Assembly (NCBI GenBank): GCA_946811185.2 | Contig: OX328099.1 | Location: 17,201,859 to 17,265,858, forward strand | Direction: 5' to 3' | DNA from: Hippopus hippopus | Taxonomy: Eukaryota > Mollusca > Bivalvia > Cardiida > Cardiidae | DNA: 64,000 bases | In this document: piece by piece, positions 21,349 to 31,179 of the stretch | How the letters are laid out: every line of letters starts with the position of its first letter | Position numbering within the stretch: position 1 is the stretch's first letter | Translations under genes and position numbers: made by a program | The notes under the pieces: generated by a model | What the model saw: the letters and a program-made list of their open reading frames with translations, nothing else | Database searches by the model: none | Told to the model about the DNA's origin: nothing

Positions 21349-22032
21349 CTAAATACTGTGACTTTTTCCAATCTGATCTTTTGTTTTCGAAAAAATCTCT
21401 GTAGTATCCAACACACAATCGTTTGCCGTCATGTGATCCAAACACGAGAATCCTAAACCAGTGTCGTAGGATAAAGCGCACAGGCTAGTCGACTTCTCGA
21501 TGTTTTCTGTTCCTAATGCCGATTGCGCTCCAAATTCAATAGTTGCGTCGTCAACTTTAAGTTTGGTTTTCTTTAAGCTCCCAGCATGCAATGTGCTGGT
21601 CAATAAACCGGAAACAGTGCACAGCTCCGAATCTGCATGGTCCGCAAAGTCGCTAATAGTAATTACAGGACAGTTAAACAGAAGTCCTCCGTTGGCTTCT
21701 AACGATTGCAACAATGCCTTTGTCCGTTCTAGTGCAAGTTTGTTCTTATATCTTGGTGCCTGGAATCTTTCACGCTTCACAAACTCAGAATACTGATATT
21801 TCAAATGTTTTTCCTCGTCGTCATTTCGAGCATATTTAACAAGGAGAAGAACGATGCTTGTAGCATAGAACACAATGACGACAACAATGTAGAAAAAGGC
21901 CTCGATTTCAACTTCCTTGTTCCCAGGTGGTTTCGATTCATTTGAAGTATTTACAAGACATCTACATGGAGCAACACTCGAACAATTCAAGTGCATTATC
22001 TTGAGAGGCTGTTTGCTTGTACTGTTGTTCAT
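21349..22032 (-). CDS. Single-pass membrane protein with KCNE-like topology
   Basis: The 227-aa product has a short outside N-terminus with five N-glycosylation sequons (N2, N3, N16, N28, N31) and three cysteines (17, 23, 25). One hydrophobic helix spans about residues 45-66 (AFFYIVVVIVFYATSIVLLL). Charged KYARNDDEEK then leads into a 160-residue cytoplasmic tail. Glycosylated N-terminus, single helix and juxtamembrane basic/acidic stretch are the plan of KCNE potassium-channel beta subunits, though these are usually shorter. Membership is inference. The start is the ATG at 22032, because a splice acceptor (TTGGCATTTCAG|AGGC) lies 12 bases upstream, making the upstream in-frame ATG intronic. 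A family A MITE follows the stop. Confidence 0.7.
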   Translation of the reverse strand: MNNSTSKQPLKIMHLNCSSVAPCRCLVNTSNESKPPGNKEVEIEAFFYIVVVIVFYATSIVLLLVKYARNDDEEKHLKYQYSEFVKRERFQAPRYKNKLALERTKALLQSLEANGGLLFNCPVITISDFADHADSELCTVSGLLTSTLHAGSLKKTKLKVDDATIEFGAQSALGTENIEKSTSLCALSYDTGLGFSCLDHMTANDCVLDTTEIFSKTKDQIGKSHSI

Positions 22033-22203
22033 GTTTCTTTGCCTCTGAAATGCCAAGTTTTGAAATTTGTTAAACACTATTCAGTGAATGACACTGAAAG
22101 ATTTTTGTTAGAGATGACTGTGTGATTTCTTTACATGATATCTCATGCAAAAGTGGAGTGACAAGAACTAGCATAGTATTTCCTTATCCTAATTCTAGTA
22201 GTA

Positions 22204-22251
22204 CAGGGATCGTATTTATTGTTAATATATATATGTTACATACGATCCCTG
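22204..22251. mobile_element. 48-bp foldback element with 7-bp target duplication
   Basis: The element starts CAGGGATCGTAT and ends ATACGATCCCTG. AGTAGTA directly abuts both sides (22197-22203 and 22252-22258). The interior is AT-rich and pairs weakly. A relative with the same ends lies at 23391. See findings. Confidence 0.85.
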
Positions 22252-22259
22252 AGTAGTAT

Positions 22260-23390
22260 TACAATAACCAGGTTGGATGATTAAAAGTTATATTGTACAT
22301 TCAACAGTACGTATCAACGAAAAAGCCGTCTTACCATTTAGATATTCTATCAGACAAAATATGTAATTTTTACTATTTTATTATTTGTACACCATTTTGT
22401 ATGTTGGCCGGAGGCTTATGCATACTAAATAAATCTTGAGTCCTTTGTTCTAACTTTTTTACACGTTTTGGATCTAAGGGTGTACTTTTTTCTTCTTCTT
22501 CTTCTTCTTCTTTTTAATAGCCCCAATACAAAAAGAATATTATGGCATTGACACTGGCGAAAAAATGTGAAATTAAAAACTGACATTGAAAAAATATTCC
22601 ACCAAAGTTGTAGACAAGCAAGACAAGTGTTATGTTCTGCTGAGAGTGCCAGACGAAACCGGTAGAAACAATGGGCATAAATAGTTAAAACTCTTTTATA
22701 TGGATATGGTTTTGGCTATGCTTGATTAAGGACGGAATTGAAAATCGTAGTCAGTTCATTAAATGCTTCAAACATCGTCTTAAAGACTGTTCTATACTAT
22801 ATTTGCAAATGAAAATACAAAACTCATCAAAAGCGTTAAAGTATAAACATTTAAATCTTTACTAAATATAGAAAGATATTTGTCAGTTGAAATGTCCGTA
22901 TTTTCTCGCCGTATTTTATCGAATTTTAGATGTTCCAGTTATTGTTTAAATGTTGAAGTTGGTTGACATCAAAATGTCGATTACCATCTCAGATTTTGTA
23001 AACTTTGTATTGGTATTAATGTGTACCTGGTGGAAGATGAATTTCGTTTTTCACTAGTATGTCCAATGTATGAATAACTCCGTAAACTGCACTTTCAAGA
23101 AAGATGGAAAAAGGCATATCCATGCAAAAGAATAATTACGAAATTATGCAAAACAACAGACCCTTACATGTAAAGTGACGGTTAAAGTACCTCACTGTAG
23201 TAATTAAATTTTGAAAGTTGTTATTAAATGATGATATGTAAATTCTTTCAACTTATGAATTAAGTTATCTTTAATCCACCCGTAAATTTATCTAACTTGA
23301 TGTCACTCATATTTATAACTAACTAATATGTATTTATTATGGAGGCCTTTATTGCAAATAAAGAATAGACATTCTTATGGTCATTGTCAT
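22260..23390. other. AT-rich stretch upstream of the KCNE-like gene
   Basis: It holds a TTC microsatellite (about 22490-22512). A segment GTTGGCCGGAGGCTTATGCA then ACTAAATAAATC (about 22402-22437) resembles a retroposon or transcript 3' end, but no reverse transcriptase is present. No coding exon is recognised; 5' UTR exons of the gene to the left could lie here. Confidence 0.4.
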
Positions 23391-23426
23391 CAGGGATCTT
23401 ATATACATGTGTATATACGATCCCTG
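23391..23426. mobile_element. 36-bp foldback element with 7-bp target duplication
   Basis: The element starts CAGGGATCTTATATAC and ends GTATATACGATCCCTG, so almost the whole element is one palindrome. TTGTCAT abuts both sides (23384-23390 and 23427-23433). It is among the shortest plausible transposed units. Confidence 0.85.
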
Positions 23427-24189
23427 TTGTCATCTACGTAAAGGAACATTTTGGCGATAAGACATAGACATAGACATACTTTATTACGTATACATATACA
23501 TGTATCTTGTAATATTATATATGATTTTACCATACCTGTGGTCATGTGATGTGTACAATAACAACCCCATAGAATATAACAAAAGCCAATTTCTACCGTT
23601 TTACAAAAATATTGAGAAAAAAAGGAGATAGTACTTATACGATAATTAATGAGTAACCCAAACTTGTATAGTACATAGCGAGCACACCTTGAGGGGGTGG
23701 TCGCTGAGCGTGAAATGGACACTATAATTTGTCATTTTGAACTTTACCTTAGAAAACATCTGAAATAATGGAACAGAATAAGGATAGGATGGAGAACGAG
23801 ACATAGAATTGCTCGAAAATAGTGCTGAGCAAGACAAATACAATGCATAATATAAAACGACTTACAACATTCCGTTGCTAGCTTATAGGCACTAGTCAAA
23901 TTACTCAATTTGAAACAATGCATTTTTAAAAGTTTCGCAATGAAACATACAACTTAGAAAGGTACGTAATTTAAAACATAAGCTATTAAAGTGTTATTAA
24001 ACGCATTGACTTACCTGGAACAATAATCCGAAGATTCTTTAAAACTTTAGAATAAACGACACTTATAGTAATCGACTTCAGTATTGCATTTGTCGAAAAA
24101 GCATTTCTTTTAAAAGTTCAAAGTAACTACTCATATAAAACTTTGTTAATCGATTTGGTTTTCCTTTAATTAGTATCAAGTACATTTAA

Positions 24190-24392
24190 CCCTTTCTGCG
24201 CCATAGACGAAAACAGAGGCTTTTGCGGACGGCATGGATCAAGATCAGACTGCACAGAACGTGCAGTCTGATCTTGGATCCATACCGCCCGCTTGTGTAA
24301 CTAAGCCTGTACGATAAAAATCTCTCCACAGTTTCAGTGGGTTGTAATTTCAGCTTTCGAGAGTCAAGTCTATATATTTGGCGCTGAAAGAG
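24190..24392 (+). mobile_element. Family B2 TTAA MITE
   Basis: TTAA (24186-24189) is followed by CCCTTTCTGCGCCATAGACG. The core AGACTGCACAGAACGTGCAG is perfect and flanked by GGATCAAGATC / GATCTTGGATCC. The right end is GGCGCTGAAAGAG followed by TCAA. B2 differs from B in its outer flanks but keeps the same hairpin. Confidence 0.85.
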
Positions 24393-24433
24393 TCAATTTC
24401 AACGAACCAAATGTCTACTTAACAGAGAAATCA

Positions 24434-24647
24434 ATCCTTTACCCCGAGCTTTGGCGAAGGCTTGAAGAAGAAATCTTTTGAAAACATTGTCGGAAAAGCA
24501 GAAAAATTCTAGTAACCAGCATTTTTCTGCTTTTCCGACAACGTTTTTCTATCAAAGACAAGATGTATAATTTGAGCTACGTTTAAATTGTCGTCTGCAA
24601 ATGCTTTGAATTTGGACCAGTCGAAAAAATTTGTTGTTTGGTAAAGA
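24434..24647 (-). mobile_element. Family A MITE with covarying hairpin
   Basis: CCTTTACCCCGAG opens it and GTTTGGTAAAGAG followed by TTAA closes it. The arms read GTCGGAAAAGCAGAAAAATT and AATTTTTCTGCTTTTCCGAC-type sequence. Two changes (GTGGG to GTCGG, AGGAG to AGCAG) appear on both arms together, as gene-conversion-like or intrastrand repair would produce. Confidence 0.85.
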
Positions 24648-24984
24648 GTTAACACAACACAAAGTATGGCAATTAAATACCTCGTTTTGACTATCCCTGG
24701 TAGTGATTTCTAGCACGACTAAAAGCATAAGAGAACGTCGTCACCCTCTGGAGTCTAAACTTCTCGTCGTCTGCTAATTTTGTCTTTCATAAATCTTGGT
24801 TTTCTCATCTCCACTATCACTCAGGGGGTCATTTAAATTTTATAAACCAATTTCGTTCTAATCATTATCACCGCAATGTCTTTCATCAGCGTCTTTTGTG
24901 TTCCATTTAGTGTTTTCTTTGAAATATCGTCTGTTTGGACGCGGGAAATAATTGTCCACTGACAATACATATGAATCCTTGCGG

Positions 24985-25235
24985 TTTTTTTTTTTTGTGT
25001 GTTTTGCGTAGATGAATGTACTGGCTTTTGACCTACTTTTTGGTACTGATAACAAATGAATAAATAGAAATTTGTGATTGCTCAAAAAAGTAGGCGTGTT
25101 TGTTTTAAGGACCCCTTTCTATTTGTGGCTGGTCAAAAATGTAGACATGTTTATTTTAAGGGCCCCTTTCCGTTTGCGGGCAAATTTACGGTGTCTATCT
25201 TTTTAAAAGATATTTCTTGTTTCTACTTGTCTTTT
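24985..25235 (+). repeat. Family G dispersed repeat with internal duplication
   Basis: It contains GCGTAGATGAATGTACTGGC and TTTTGACCTACTTTTTGGTA. A TGTAGACATGTTTATTTTAA segment occurs twice, and it ends AAATTTACGGTGTCTATC. The copies at 40790 and 41970 share this order. Confidence 0.65.
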
Positions 25236-25353
25236 CCATTTTCAAGGAACAAATGTGTTCAAGCAAAGCATTGCGCCCTTGTAAAGTGTTTAAAAGAACA
25301 ACTCCTGATACAACTTTGCAGCAGACGCTTTTGGAAAAAGCCTGTAAAATATT

Positions 25354-25587
25354 TGAGCTATACTCTGGCAGAAGGGGGTTTAATGAATATCCGTGATGCA
25401 TGACAGCAAGCAAGTCATATCATTATTATGGATCTATAACATCAATGCAGTCTTATAAGCGACCGAATCGTGCGGTAAGCTGGTCCTTTGACATGCAGAA
25501 AAATTACCAATAGCAAAAAGTTTCGACCTGTGTCGATACTTTTTGCAAATGCATTAAATCCTCTTTTCATGAGGCATTATTGGCTCA
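25354..25587 (-). mobile_element. Family C MITE lacking its central hairpin
   Basis: TGAGCTATACTCTGGC and GGCATTATTGGCTCA bound it. The centre passes from AAAAGTTTCGACC to TGTGTCGATAC, so both hairpin arms are deleted. Confidence 0.7.
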
Positions 25588-25734
25588 TGCGTAATCAGTG
25601 TGACTTAATTTTTATCATCTCACTATTTAAAGATGCATCCTTACAGCCAGAGAGAGAAAAAAAAAAACACCGTTTAAATCTGATAAATTTTTGAATGGTT
25701 CAGAATTTAGTCAGCTGTGTAAACAGAAATAAAT

Positions 25735-25825
25735 TACCGATATGTATACGTTCTGTGCAGTCTGATCTCGATCTACACTTTCCGCAAAAGGTCAGTTAGT
25801 CGCGCTTAGCAGCTGAAGAGTTAAA
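25735..25825 (-). repeat. Family B right-hand fragment
   Basis: ACGTTCTGTGCAGTCTGATC then TCGATCTACACTTTCCGCAA, and GTCGCGCTTAGCAGCTGAAG near the end followed by AGTTAA. The left half is missing. Confidence 0.6.
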
Positions 25826-26098
25826 GCTCAAATTCTTTGTAGCCGTTTTAGGATTTGCGGAAAAAGCCACGAATTGCTGCTGGTCAAATGCCTAAATTCA
25901 GCGGAATCGTGTTTTTTTTTATTTCTCTTTCAATGTTCAGTGCTGTAATTGCTTATCTTAATGAAACTGTCTAGAAAGTCAGCTGCTCTAGTCTTTGTCA
26001 AAATCAAACATCTTCCCTAGAATTGATACATTCAGACAAATGTGCTGTAAACCGTCCACATAGTTCTGATTATTTCCACAACATCTGAGTAGGACATT

Positions 26099-26353
26099 TG
26101 AGCCATGCTCTGGCAAAAGGGGGTTTAATGCATCTCTGTGATGTATTATACTACGTTAGTCATCTCATAATTATTGATCCATAAACTCCATTTTGTCTCA
26201 CAACTGACCGAATCATAAGGTAGACTGGTCCTTTGACACGCAGACAATTGACTGATAGAGCAAATATTTTAGACCCAGGTCAGCCTGCGCAGGCTGAATT
26301 GGGTCGATACGTTTTTCAGATGCATTAAACCCCTTTTCACAGACCTCGGCTCA
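26099..26353 (-). mobile_element. Family C MITE
   Basis: TGAGCCATGCTCTGGC at the left, ACCTCGGCTCA at the right. The central hairpin is GTCAGCCTGCGCAGGCTGAA, with the loop and part of the arms deleted. Confidence 0.75.
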
Positions 26354-26457
26354 TACATTGTATATTTGTATAATTTAGTTTAGAAATTGGTCTTACAAGA
26401 TAGTAATGTATGTACCAGCTACTAGTACCAGTCGTGAAACATTTGAAAAGAAACATA

Positions 26458-26638
26458 TGAGCCATGCTCTGTGAAAAGGGGGTTAAATGCATCTGCAAAA
26501 AGTATCGGCCCAAGTCAGCCTGCGCAGTCCGTGCAGGCTTGCCTGGGTCGAAACGTTTTGCTGTTGGTAAATTTTCTGCATGTCGAAGGATCATCCTTCC
26601 TCAAAATTCAGTCGGATGCTAGACAAAATGGTTTCTAC
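26458..26638 (+). mobile_element. Right-truncated family C MITE
   Basis: TGAGCCATGCTCTGTGAAAA opens it and the hairpin GTCAGCCTGCGCAGTCCGTG is followed by its decayed complement. Similarity stops after the CAGTCGGATGCTAGACAAAA segment. Confidence 0.7.
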
Positions 26639-27083
26639 CTTAGCTACATATCTACATCAAAATACTCCAACATCTTGGTCCAGTTTGATCTCATTTAAAT
26701 ATCGCAATAATTTGCATATGTAGAAATAGGACGGACACACAACTGTCATATAAGTTCTGGGCCCTGTCTGGATATATTCCGATCGAAACAGACACAAAGA
26801 TACTTAGACAAAGATCTCGTAGAGTTTTGGAGCATTATCACACATTTTTATGTCTTGATAAATGAGAAAATTGGTTAGATTTCGTAATTAGGAGAAATTA
26901 GAGGAACTTTACCGCTGTTTATTTAATTGTTACTGTCTCGGACGCCATAGATTTATTGGGACGTTTCCCTATCAGCCTAGATCAATTCCTGTTTTAGGAT
27001 TCTCTCTGTTTTGAACAATGAGTTTTGAAATCTGTTTATAGATCTAATTCTTTACTTCTTGAAAAGTTATAGTCAAACCAGTA

Positions 27084-27349
27084 TGAGTTATGTTCCGTCA
27101 AAAGAGGGCTTAAATTCATCTGAAAAAAGTATCGATTCATGTCAGCCTGCGCAATCCGCGCAGGCTGACATTAAATCGAAACTTTTCGCTTTTTGTGAAT
27201 TGTATGCGTGGTCCAAGGACCATAACTGCCACATGATCCTGTCAGTTGTAAGAATTTTTTTTTTCATGGATCCATAAAAATGTGACGACTTGCTTGCTAT
27301 AATGCATCACGGAGATGCATTAAACCCTTTTTTGCCAGAGCATGGCTCA
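27084..27349 (+). mobile_element. Family C MITE, near full length
   Basis: Bounded by TGAGTTATGTTCCG and CAGAGCATGGCTCA. The central hairpin GTCAGCCTGCGCAATCCGCG is completed by CAGGCTGAC. The second inverted pair is the GGATCCATAAAAATGTGACG / GCATCACGGAGATGCATTAA region. Confidence 0.8.
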
Positions 27350-27449
27350 TATTTAATGCAAAACAGACTTAAACGATATGATAACAGTCGTATGATTGGT
27401 AAGAAGTGCAGGTGATAAGTTTACCAAAGAACAGGACAGACATATCATC

Positions 27450-27662
27450 CTGTCGGTGCCATAGGCGAAAACAGGGATTTTGCGGATGGCATAGATTAAG
27501 ATCAGACTGCACAGAAACATGCTGTCTGATCTTGTATATATGCCGTGCGCTTGTTTTGTCAAGCATCAAGCCTGTAAATAAAAGTCTTAATGAGTTTCAG
27601 AGAATTGTATTTTTGGCCGTCGAAGGATGTCGAGCTCTTATATTCGGCACTAAAGGAGGTTG
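27450..27662 (+). mobile_element. Family B2 MITE
   Basis: GGTGCCATAGGCGAAAACAG, then GGCATAGATTAAGATCAGAC with loop ACAGAAACA, and right flank CGGCACTAAAGG. It is diverged, and the left terminal CCC is absent. Confidence 0.65.
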
Positions 27663-27799
27663 TTAAGTTTTTTAGGCTCGTAAACTCAAAGGTACATGTA
27701 CATACACCAGGAGACACGTCCGTTTCGTTAAATACTTCGATATTATAAACGACATATTCGAACCATCAGACTTTGGAAAAATAAATGTTTCACTGTAAA

Positions 27800-28062
27800 T
27801 GAGCCGCGCTCTGGCAAAAGGGGGCTTAATGCATCTCCGTGGTGCTTAATACAAAGCAAGCCATCATATAATCATGAATCCACAATAGCCACTTTTTTAA
27901 CTATCGGACTTAATCATGGGGTAGACTTGTCCTTGGACATACAGAAAATCGACCAATAGCGAAAAGTTTCGGCCCAGGTCAGCCTGCGCGGACTGCGCAG
28001 GCTGACCTGGGCCGATACTTTTCGCAGATGCATTAAGCCCCCTTTTCACAGAGCATGGTTCA
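27800..28062 (-). mobile_element. Family C MITE with perfect central hairpin
   Basis: TGAGCCGCGCTCTGGC and AGAGCATGGTTCA bound it. The hairpin arms GTCAGCCTGCGC and GCGCAGGCTGAC are perfect around loop GGACT. Its right end immediately adjoins the SINE target site. Confidence 0.85.
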
Positions 28063-28071
28063 AATATATTC

Positions 28072-28335
28072 GCCCGGCCAGGTAGCTCAGTGGTTGGCGT
28101 ATCTGACTCGTGACCTGGTGGTTGCGGGTTCGATACCCGATTCCGGCAAATTTTGTTTCTGAACATTTTTCGCCCGTCAATCTGATGCATGTGAGAAAAG
28201 TAGGCAGTGGCATGAAAAGAAAGTCGTGTCAGGACTGGTGTGAGAAAGCCAGGAAACACATGCGTAGGTGTACTTAGCGCCGTGATATGACCTAAGCTGT
28301 TAAAACAGCGTTAAAATCCAGTACAAACAAAAAGT
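28072..28335 (+). mobile_element. tRNA-derived SINE inserted beside a family C end
   Basis: AAATATATTC at 28062-28071 and 28336-28345 is a perfect 10-bp target duplication. The head GCCCGGCCAGGTAGCTCAGT has A-box-like and B-box-like (GGGTTCGATACCCG) segments. The tail carries GCCGTGATATGACCTAAGC. It is the same family as 13139-13388 and 35304-35577. Confidence 0.92.
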
Positions 28336-28852
28336 AAATATATTCACTATTATGGTACCCTATTCTGTTTAGAATGTGAGACCCAATGAGTCTTACCATT
28401 GTTTATCTCAAGAACATAACAGCAATTTAAATAACTCTATTATATTATGATGTTACATGTGAAATATCAATTCCAGCCCCTGCGGATGCGTAAAGGAAAA
28501 TTACACAACTCTACATAAAAATATGAATTCCGGGTTGGGGCAATCTTTAAGAGGGACAAATTTTGACCAACACTGTTAGGGTGAAAATACATTAATGCTA
28601 TGTAAACCGCTTGACCACATAAATTTCCCATCATTCCTAAGGAATCTATGTACAGTGACAAATCGAAAAATATACATTTAGACCTTTGTGCTATGGTGAA
28701 CCTAAAAGAAAATACATTTAGAACTTTGTGCTCAAAAAAAAAAAATGAATGGGGAAGACTCATGTAGCATTATGATCCGTGCATGTCTATGGTAGGCACA
28801 CTGCCTTTTGTGCTTTTCGGCGTAATGGCCATATGAAAGTCTATAAATCATC

Positions 28853-29043
28853 AAACCCTTAATAGATAAAATTTTAGACTTGTCCATTTTGAGAACATTT
28901 GCAGACGATAAATCAAAAATGGCATTAGCTGAAATGGTGAGATTTGTCTCGAAAAGGGTAGAAAAAAATTGGGAAAAGGAGAAAATGCTGGTTACCAGCA
29001 TTTTCTCCTTTTCACACAATATTTTCAAAATTTTTCTTCCTCA
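28853..29043 (+). mobile_element. Family A MITE fused to the stop codon of the proline-rich gene
   Basis: AACCCTTAATAGATAAAATT opens it and a perfect palindrome lies at about 28971-29020. The consensus right flank CTTCCTCAGGGTC matches only as far as CTTCCTCA (29036-29043). The TCA there is the minus-strand TGA stop of the gene beginning at 30396. The element therefore supplies the stop codon and presumably the start of the 3' UTR. Confidence 0.8.
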
Positions 29044-30396
29044 TGATTCCAGCATAGCTTGTTTAGTGCGTCTTTTGCGAAGTCTCTCTGCAAGTTCTCT
29101 CTGAAAATTGTCTCCAACGGGTGGACCGTTAGCATTGTCTAGCTTTAAGTTCGATTCATCCCTGCCTTTCTTTTTGTTATCGTTTGAGTCAACTTTTTTT
29201 CTCTTGTTCTGTAAAAGATCGTTCTTGCGCGAGAAGATTAAACCCCAGAACTGACTCGTCTTACTCTCTGGCTTCTTAGATTTGTTCTCGTTTTTTCCTG
29301 CGTTTTCGTTTAGTTCGCGCAGTTGTAGTATTTCAGTCTTTCGTTGTGCCAGCGTCCTCCATAGATCTTTACCACGTGACTTTGAGGTTTGTTCCATCAA
29401 GTTTTGCTGCTTATGTAAGATGTCACTGGACACCGCCTTGTCCTTTTTCATTTTTCCAACATTTGGCAGAGGGGGAGGAGGGGGTGGAGGGGGAGGCGGG
29501 CGTCCTGGGGGTGAAGGCACATTTGTTGGTGTGTTTTGAACTGACGGGAGAGGAGGTGGCGGAGGGGCAGGGGGAACGTTCGATGGCACATTTTCAACGT
29601 GAGAAGTTTTTTGCTGCGCTGCCTTTGAATCGCTGGATCTCTGCTCCCTACTCATCTGTACTAGTTCATTCTTCTTGTTTGCTAACCTTTCCCAAAACAA
29701 CCTACTTTTGCTGACTAACGGAAATTCAATTTCGCTTCGCGATCTTTTTGTTGCTTGTTTGTCGTTCCCAAAACTCTTTATCGTGGACTGTCTTGTTGGC
29801 GGCGGTGCCGAGGGAATGCCATCTGTGTTGTCCAAATCATTTTTAACAGAACGAACCTCATTTAAATGTTTTTCTTCTTGTTTGTGTTTAGATTTACCAA
29901 GTCTTCTAAAAGTTAGATCATGGTCGCCTGGTCTAGAATATGCAGATATGAAATCAAAGATATCAGAAATCTTATCGTCGGCGTCTTTTGACGAAGATTC
30001 GTTCTTGTGATACATGGCTAGGTCTTCCAGCGATGCATACATTTCTTTGACCTCTAGAGGGACTTTTCTGGATAATGTCACTCTTGGAAGGCCATACACC
30101 AAATACACATTGTCTGTGAGCACGTGGTCAGAATTTCTAGGTACACTTCTATGAAAAGCTTTTCTCAGACGGCGGCCGTGTACCAGAGCGTATGGATGAT
30201 TGACATAGGCCGATGTTATACTGCCTACGGTTACTTTTCTGTTTGCATTGTCTGTGTTAACTTCCCAGGGGTTAGTGTCTGCTATAGCTTTGATAAGCTC
30301 TTCATTAAGTTGCATTCTCCACATGGACCAGCGATACAATTTATCGCAGCTATACGAGTGGAGTCGGAGTTTGTCATTTCTTTTTCTGTCAGCCAT
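29041..30396 (-). CDS. 451-aa proline-rich, actin-regulator-like protein
   Basis: A single 1.36-kb open frame in AT-rich DNA, clearly coding. The N-terminal half (residues 1-190) is basic to neutral with no motif I recognise. Residues 197-200 and 275-311 are proline tracts, including ten consecutive prolines in a PPPLP context, of the kind bound by profilin, EVH1 or SH3 domains. Three copies of a short motif occur at about 232-248, 344-359 and 382-397 (FWERLANKKNELVQ, LWRTLAQRKTEILQ, FWGLIFSRKNDLLQ). The C-terminus is strongly basic, with DNFQRELAERLRKRR near 429-443. An actin-cytoskeleton role is inference from the polyproline tract alone. A splice acceptor (TTAACTTCCACAG) touches the ATG, so 5' UTR exons probably lie upstream. 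The stop codon comes from a family A MITE, so the ancestral C-terminus may have been longer. Confidence 0.85.
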   Translation of the reverse strand: MADRKRNDKLRLHSYSCDKLYRWSMWRMQLNEELIKAIADTNPWEVNTDNANRKVTVGSITSAYVNHPYALVHGRRLRKAFHRSVPRNSDHVLTDNVYLVYGLPRVTLSRKVPLEVKEMYASLEDLAMYHKNESSSKDADDKISDIFDFISAYSRPGDHDLTFRRLGKSKHKQEEKHLNEVRSVKNDLDNTDGIPSAPPPTRQSTIKSFGNDKQATKRSRSEIEFPLVSKSRLFWERLANKKNELVQMSREQRSSDSKAAQQKTSHVENVPSNVPPAPPPPPLPSVQNTPTNVPSPPGRPPPPPPPPPPLPNVGKMKKDKAVSSDILHKQQNLMEQTSKSRGKDLWRTLAQRKTEILQLRELNENAGKNENKSKKPESKTSQFWGLIFSRKNDLLQNKRKKVDSNDNKKKGRDESNLKLDNANGPPVGDNFQRELAERLRKRRTKQAMLES

Positions 30397-30468
30397 CTGT
30401 GGAAGTTAAAGTACACATCTGAGATCGAGAAAAGCTGAAAGATATTCTTACCCGAGAACATTTATTTA

Positions 30469-30735
30469 CGAGCCATGAAAAGAAGGCTTAATGCATTGCG
30501 AAAAGTATCGACCCATGTCAGCCTGCGCAGTCCGCGCAGGCTGACATTGGCCGGAACTTTTCGCTGTCTTTAAATTTTCTGTATGTTAAAGAATAATTCT
30601 ACCCAATGACTCAGTCGGTTGCGTGACAAAATGGATTTTATGGATCCATAGTTAGGTGATGACTTGCTTGGTATAATGCATCACGGAGATGCATTACGGA
30701 GATGCATTTAGCCCCTTTTGCAAGAGCATGGCCCT
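30469..30735 (+). mobile_element. Family C MITE upstream of the proline-rich gene
   Basis: CGAGCCATGAAAAGAAGGCT opens it. The hairpin arms GTCAGCCTGCGC and GCGCAGGCTGAC are perfect around loop AGTCC. A 15-bp duplication of GGAGATGCATTA is present near the right end. It starts about 70 bp upstream of the gene's acceptor/ATG. Confidence 0.85.
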
Positions 30736-30964
30736 TATTTATTCAATACCTATATCGTGTGTACACATTTGTTATATCCCAATGAGACCAATAAAGTAAA
30801 AAAGTTGTTAAAGGTGCTGTGAATCCGAATAAAATCCTGTTGTCTGCAACTTTATAGCACGTCATCCGAAGAGTACAAAGTACAAGTCACGTTTCTTTTC
30901 CCTCCAGTGTTTATCGGGGTGAACACTATAAAGAAGATGCAGCCTGGTATTAGAATTTCACTAT

Positions 30965-31175
30965 TTAGACCAGCCCAAGTGGTAGAGCGTAGGACTTGTA
31001 AACGTCATGTTTTGGGTCACTTGAGGTTGTGGGTTCGAGCCCCACGGCTTGCCGTCTAAAATTACTAATAGTCTCTCGGAGGACACATAAAACCTGAACT
31101 ATCCCACATAACAAAACTAACAGCCTTCAGGAGGGTGTGGCCCATATGCGAAACCGGTGGCGACGATAAAGAAAC
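30965..31175 (+). mobile_element. tRNA-derived SINE, third head type
   Basis: The head GACCAGCCCAAGTGGTAGAG with B-box-like GGGTTCGAGCCCCACGG resembles a tRNA with a long variable arm. The body continues with GAGGACACATAAAACCTGAA and CGAAACCGGTGGCGACGATA. The tail (AAAATCAATCAAAATTA) is SINE-like. It lacks the shared GATATGACTGAAATAATG domain of the other SINEs here. Confidence 0.7.
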
Positions 31176-31179
31176 GGAA

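Noticed and set aside
27897..28259. 120-codon minus-strand frame
   Set aside because: It spans a family C MITE and a SINE; the peptide CFVKRGLNASAKSIGPCQPAQ-like series recurs in every family C copy.
29282..30438. Four plus-strand frames opposite the proline-rich gene
   Set aside because: Antisense shadows of the real coding strand; the poly-Gly run mirrors the poly-Pro tract.
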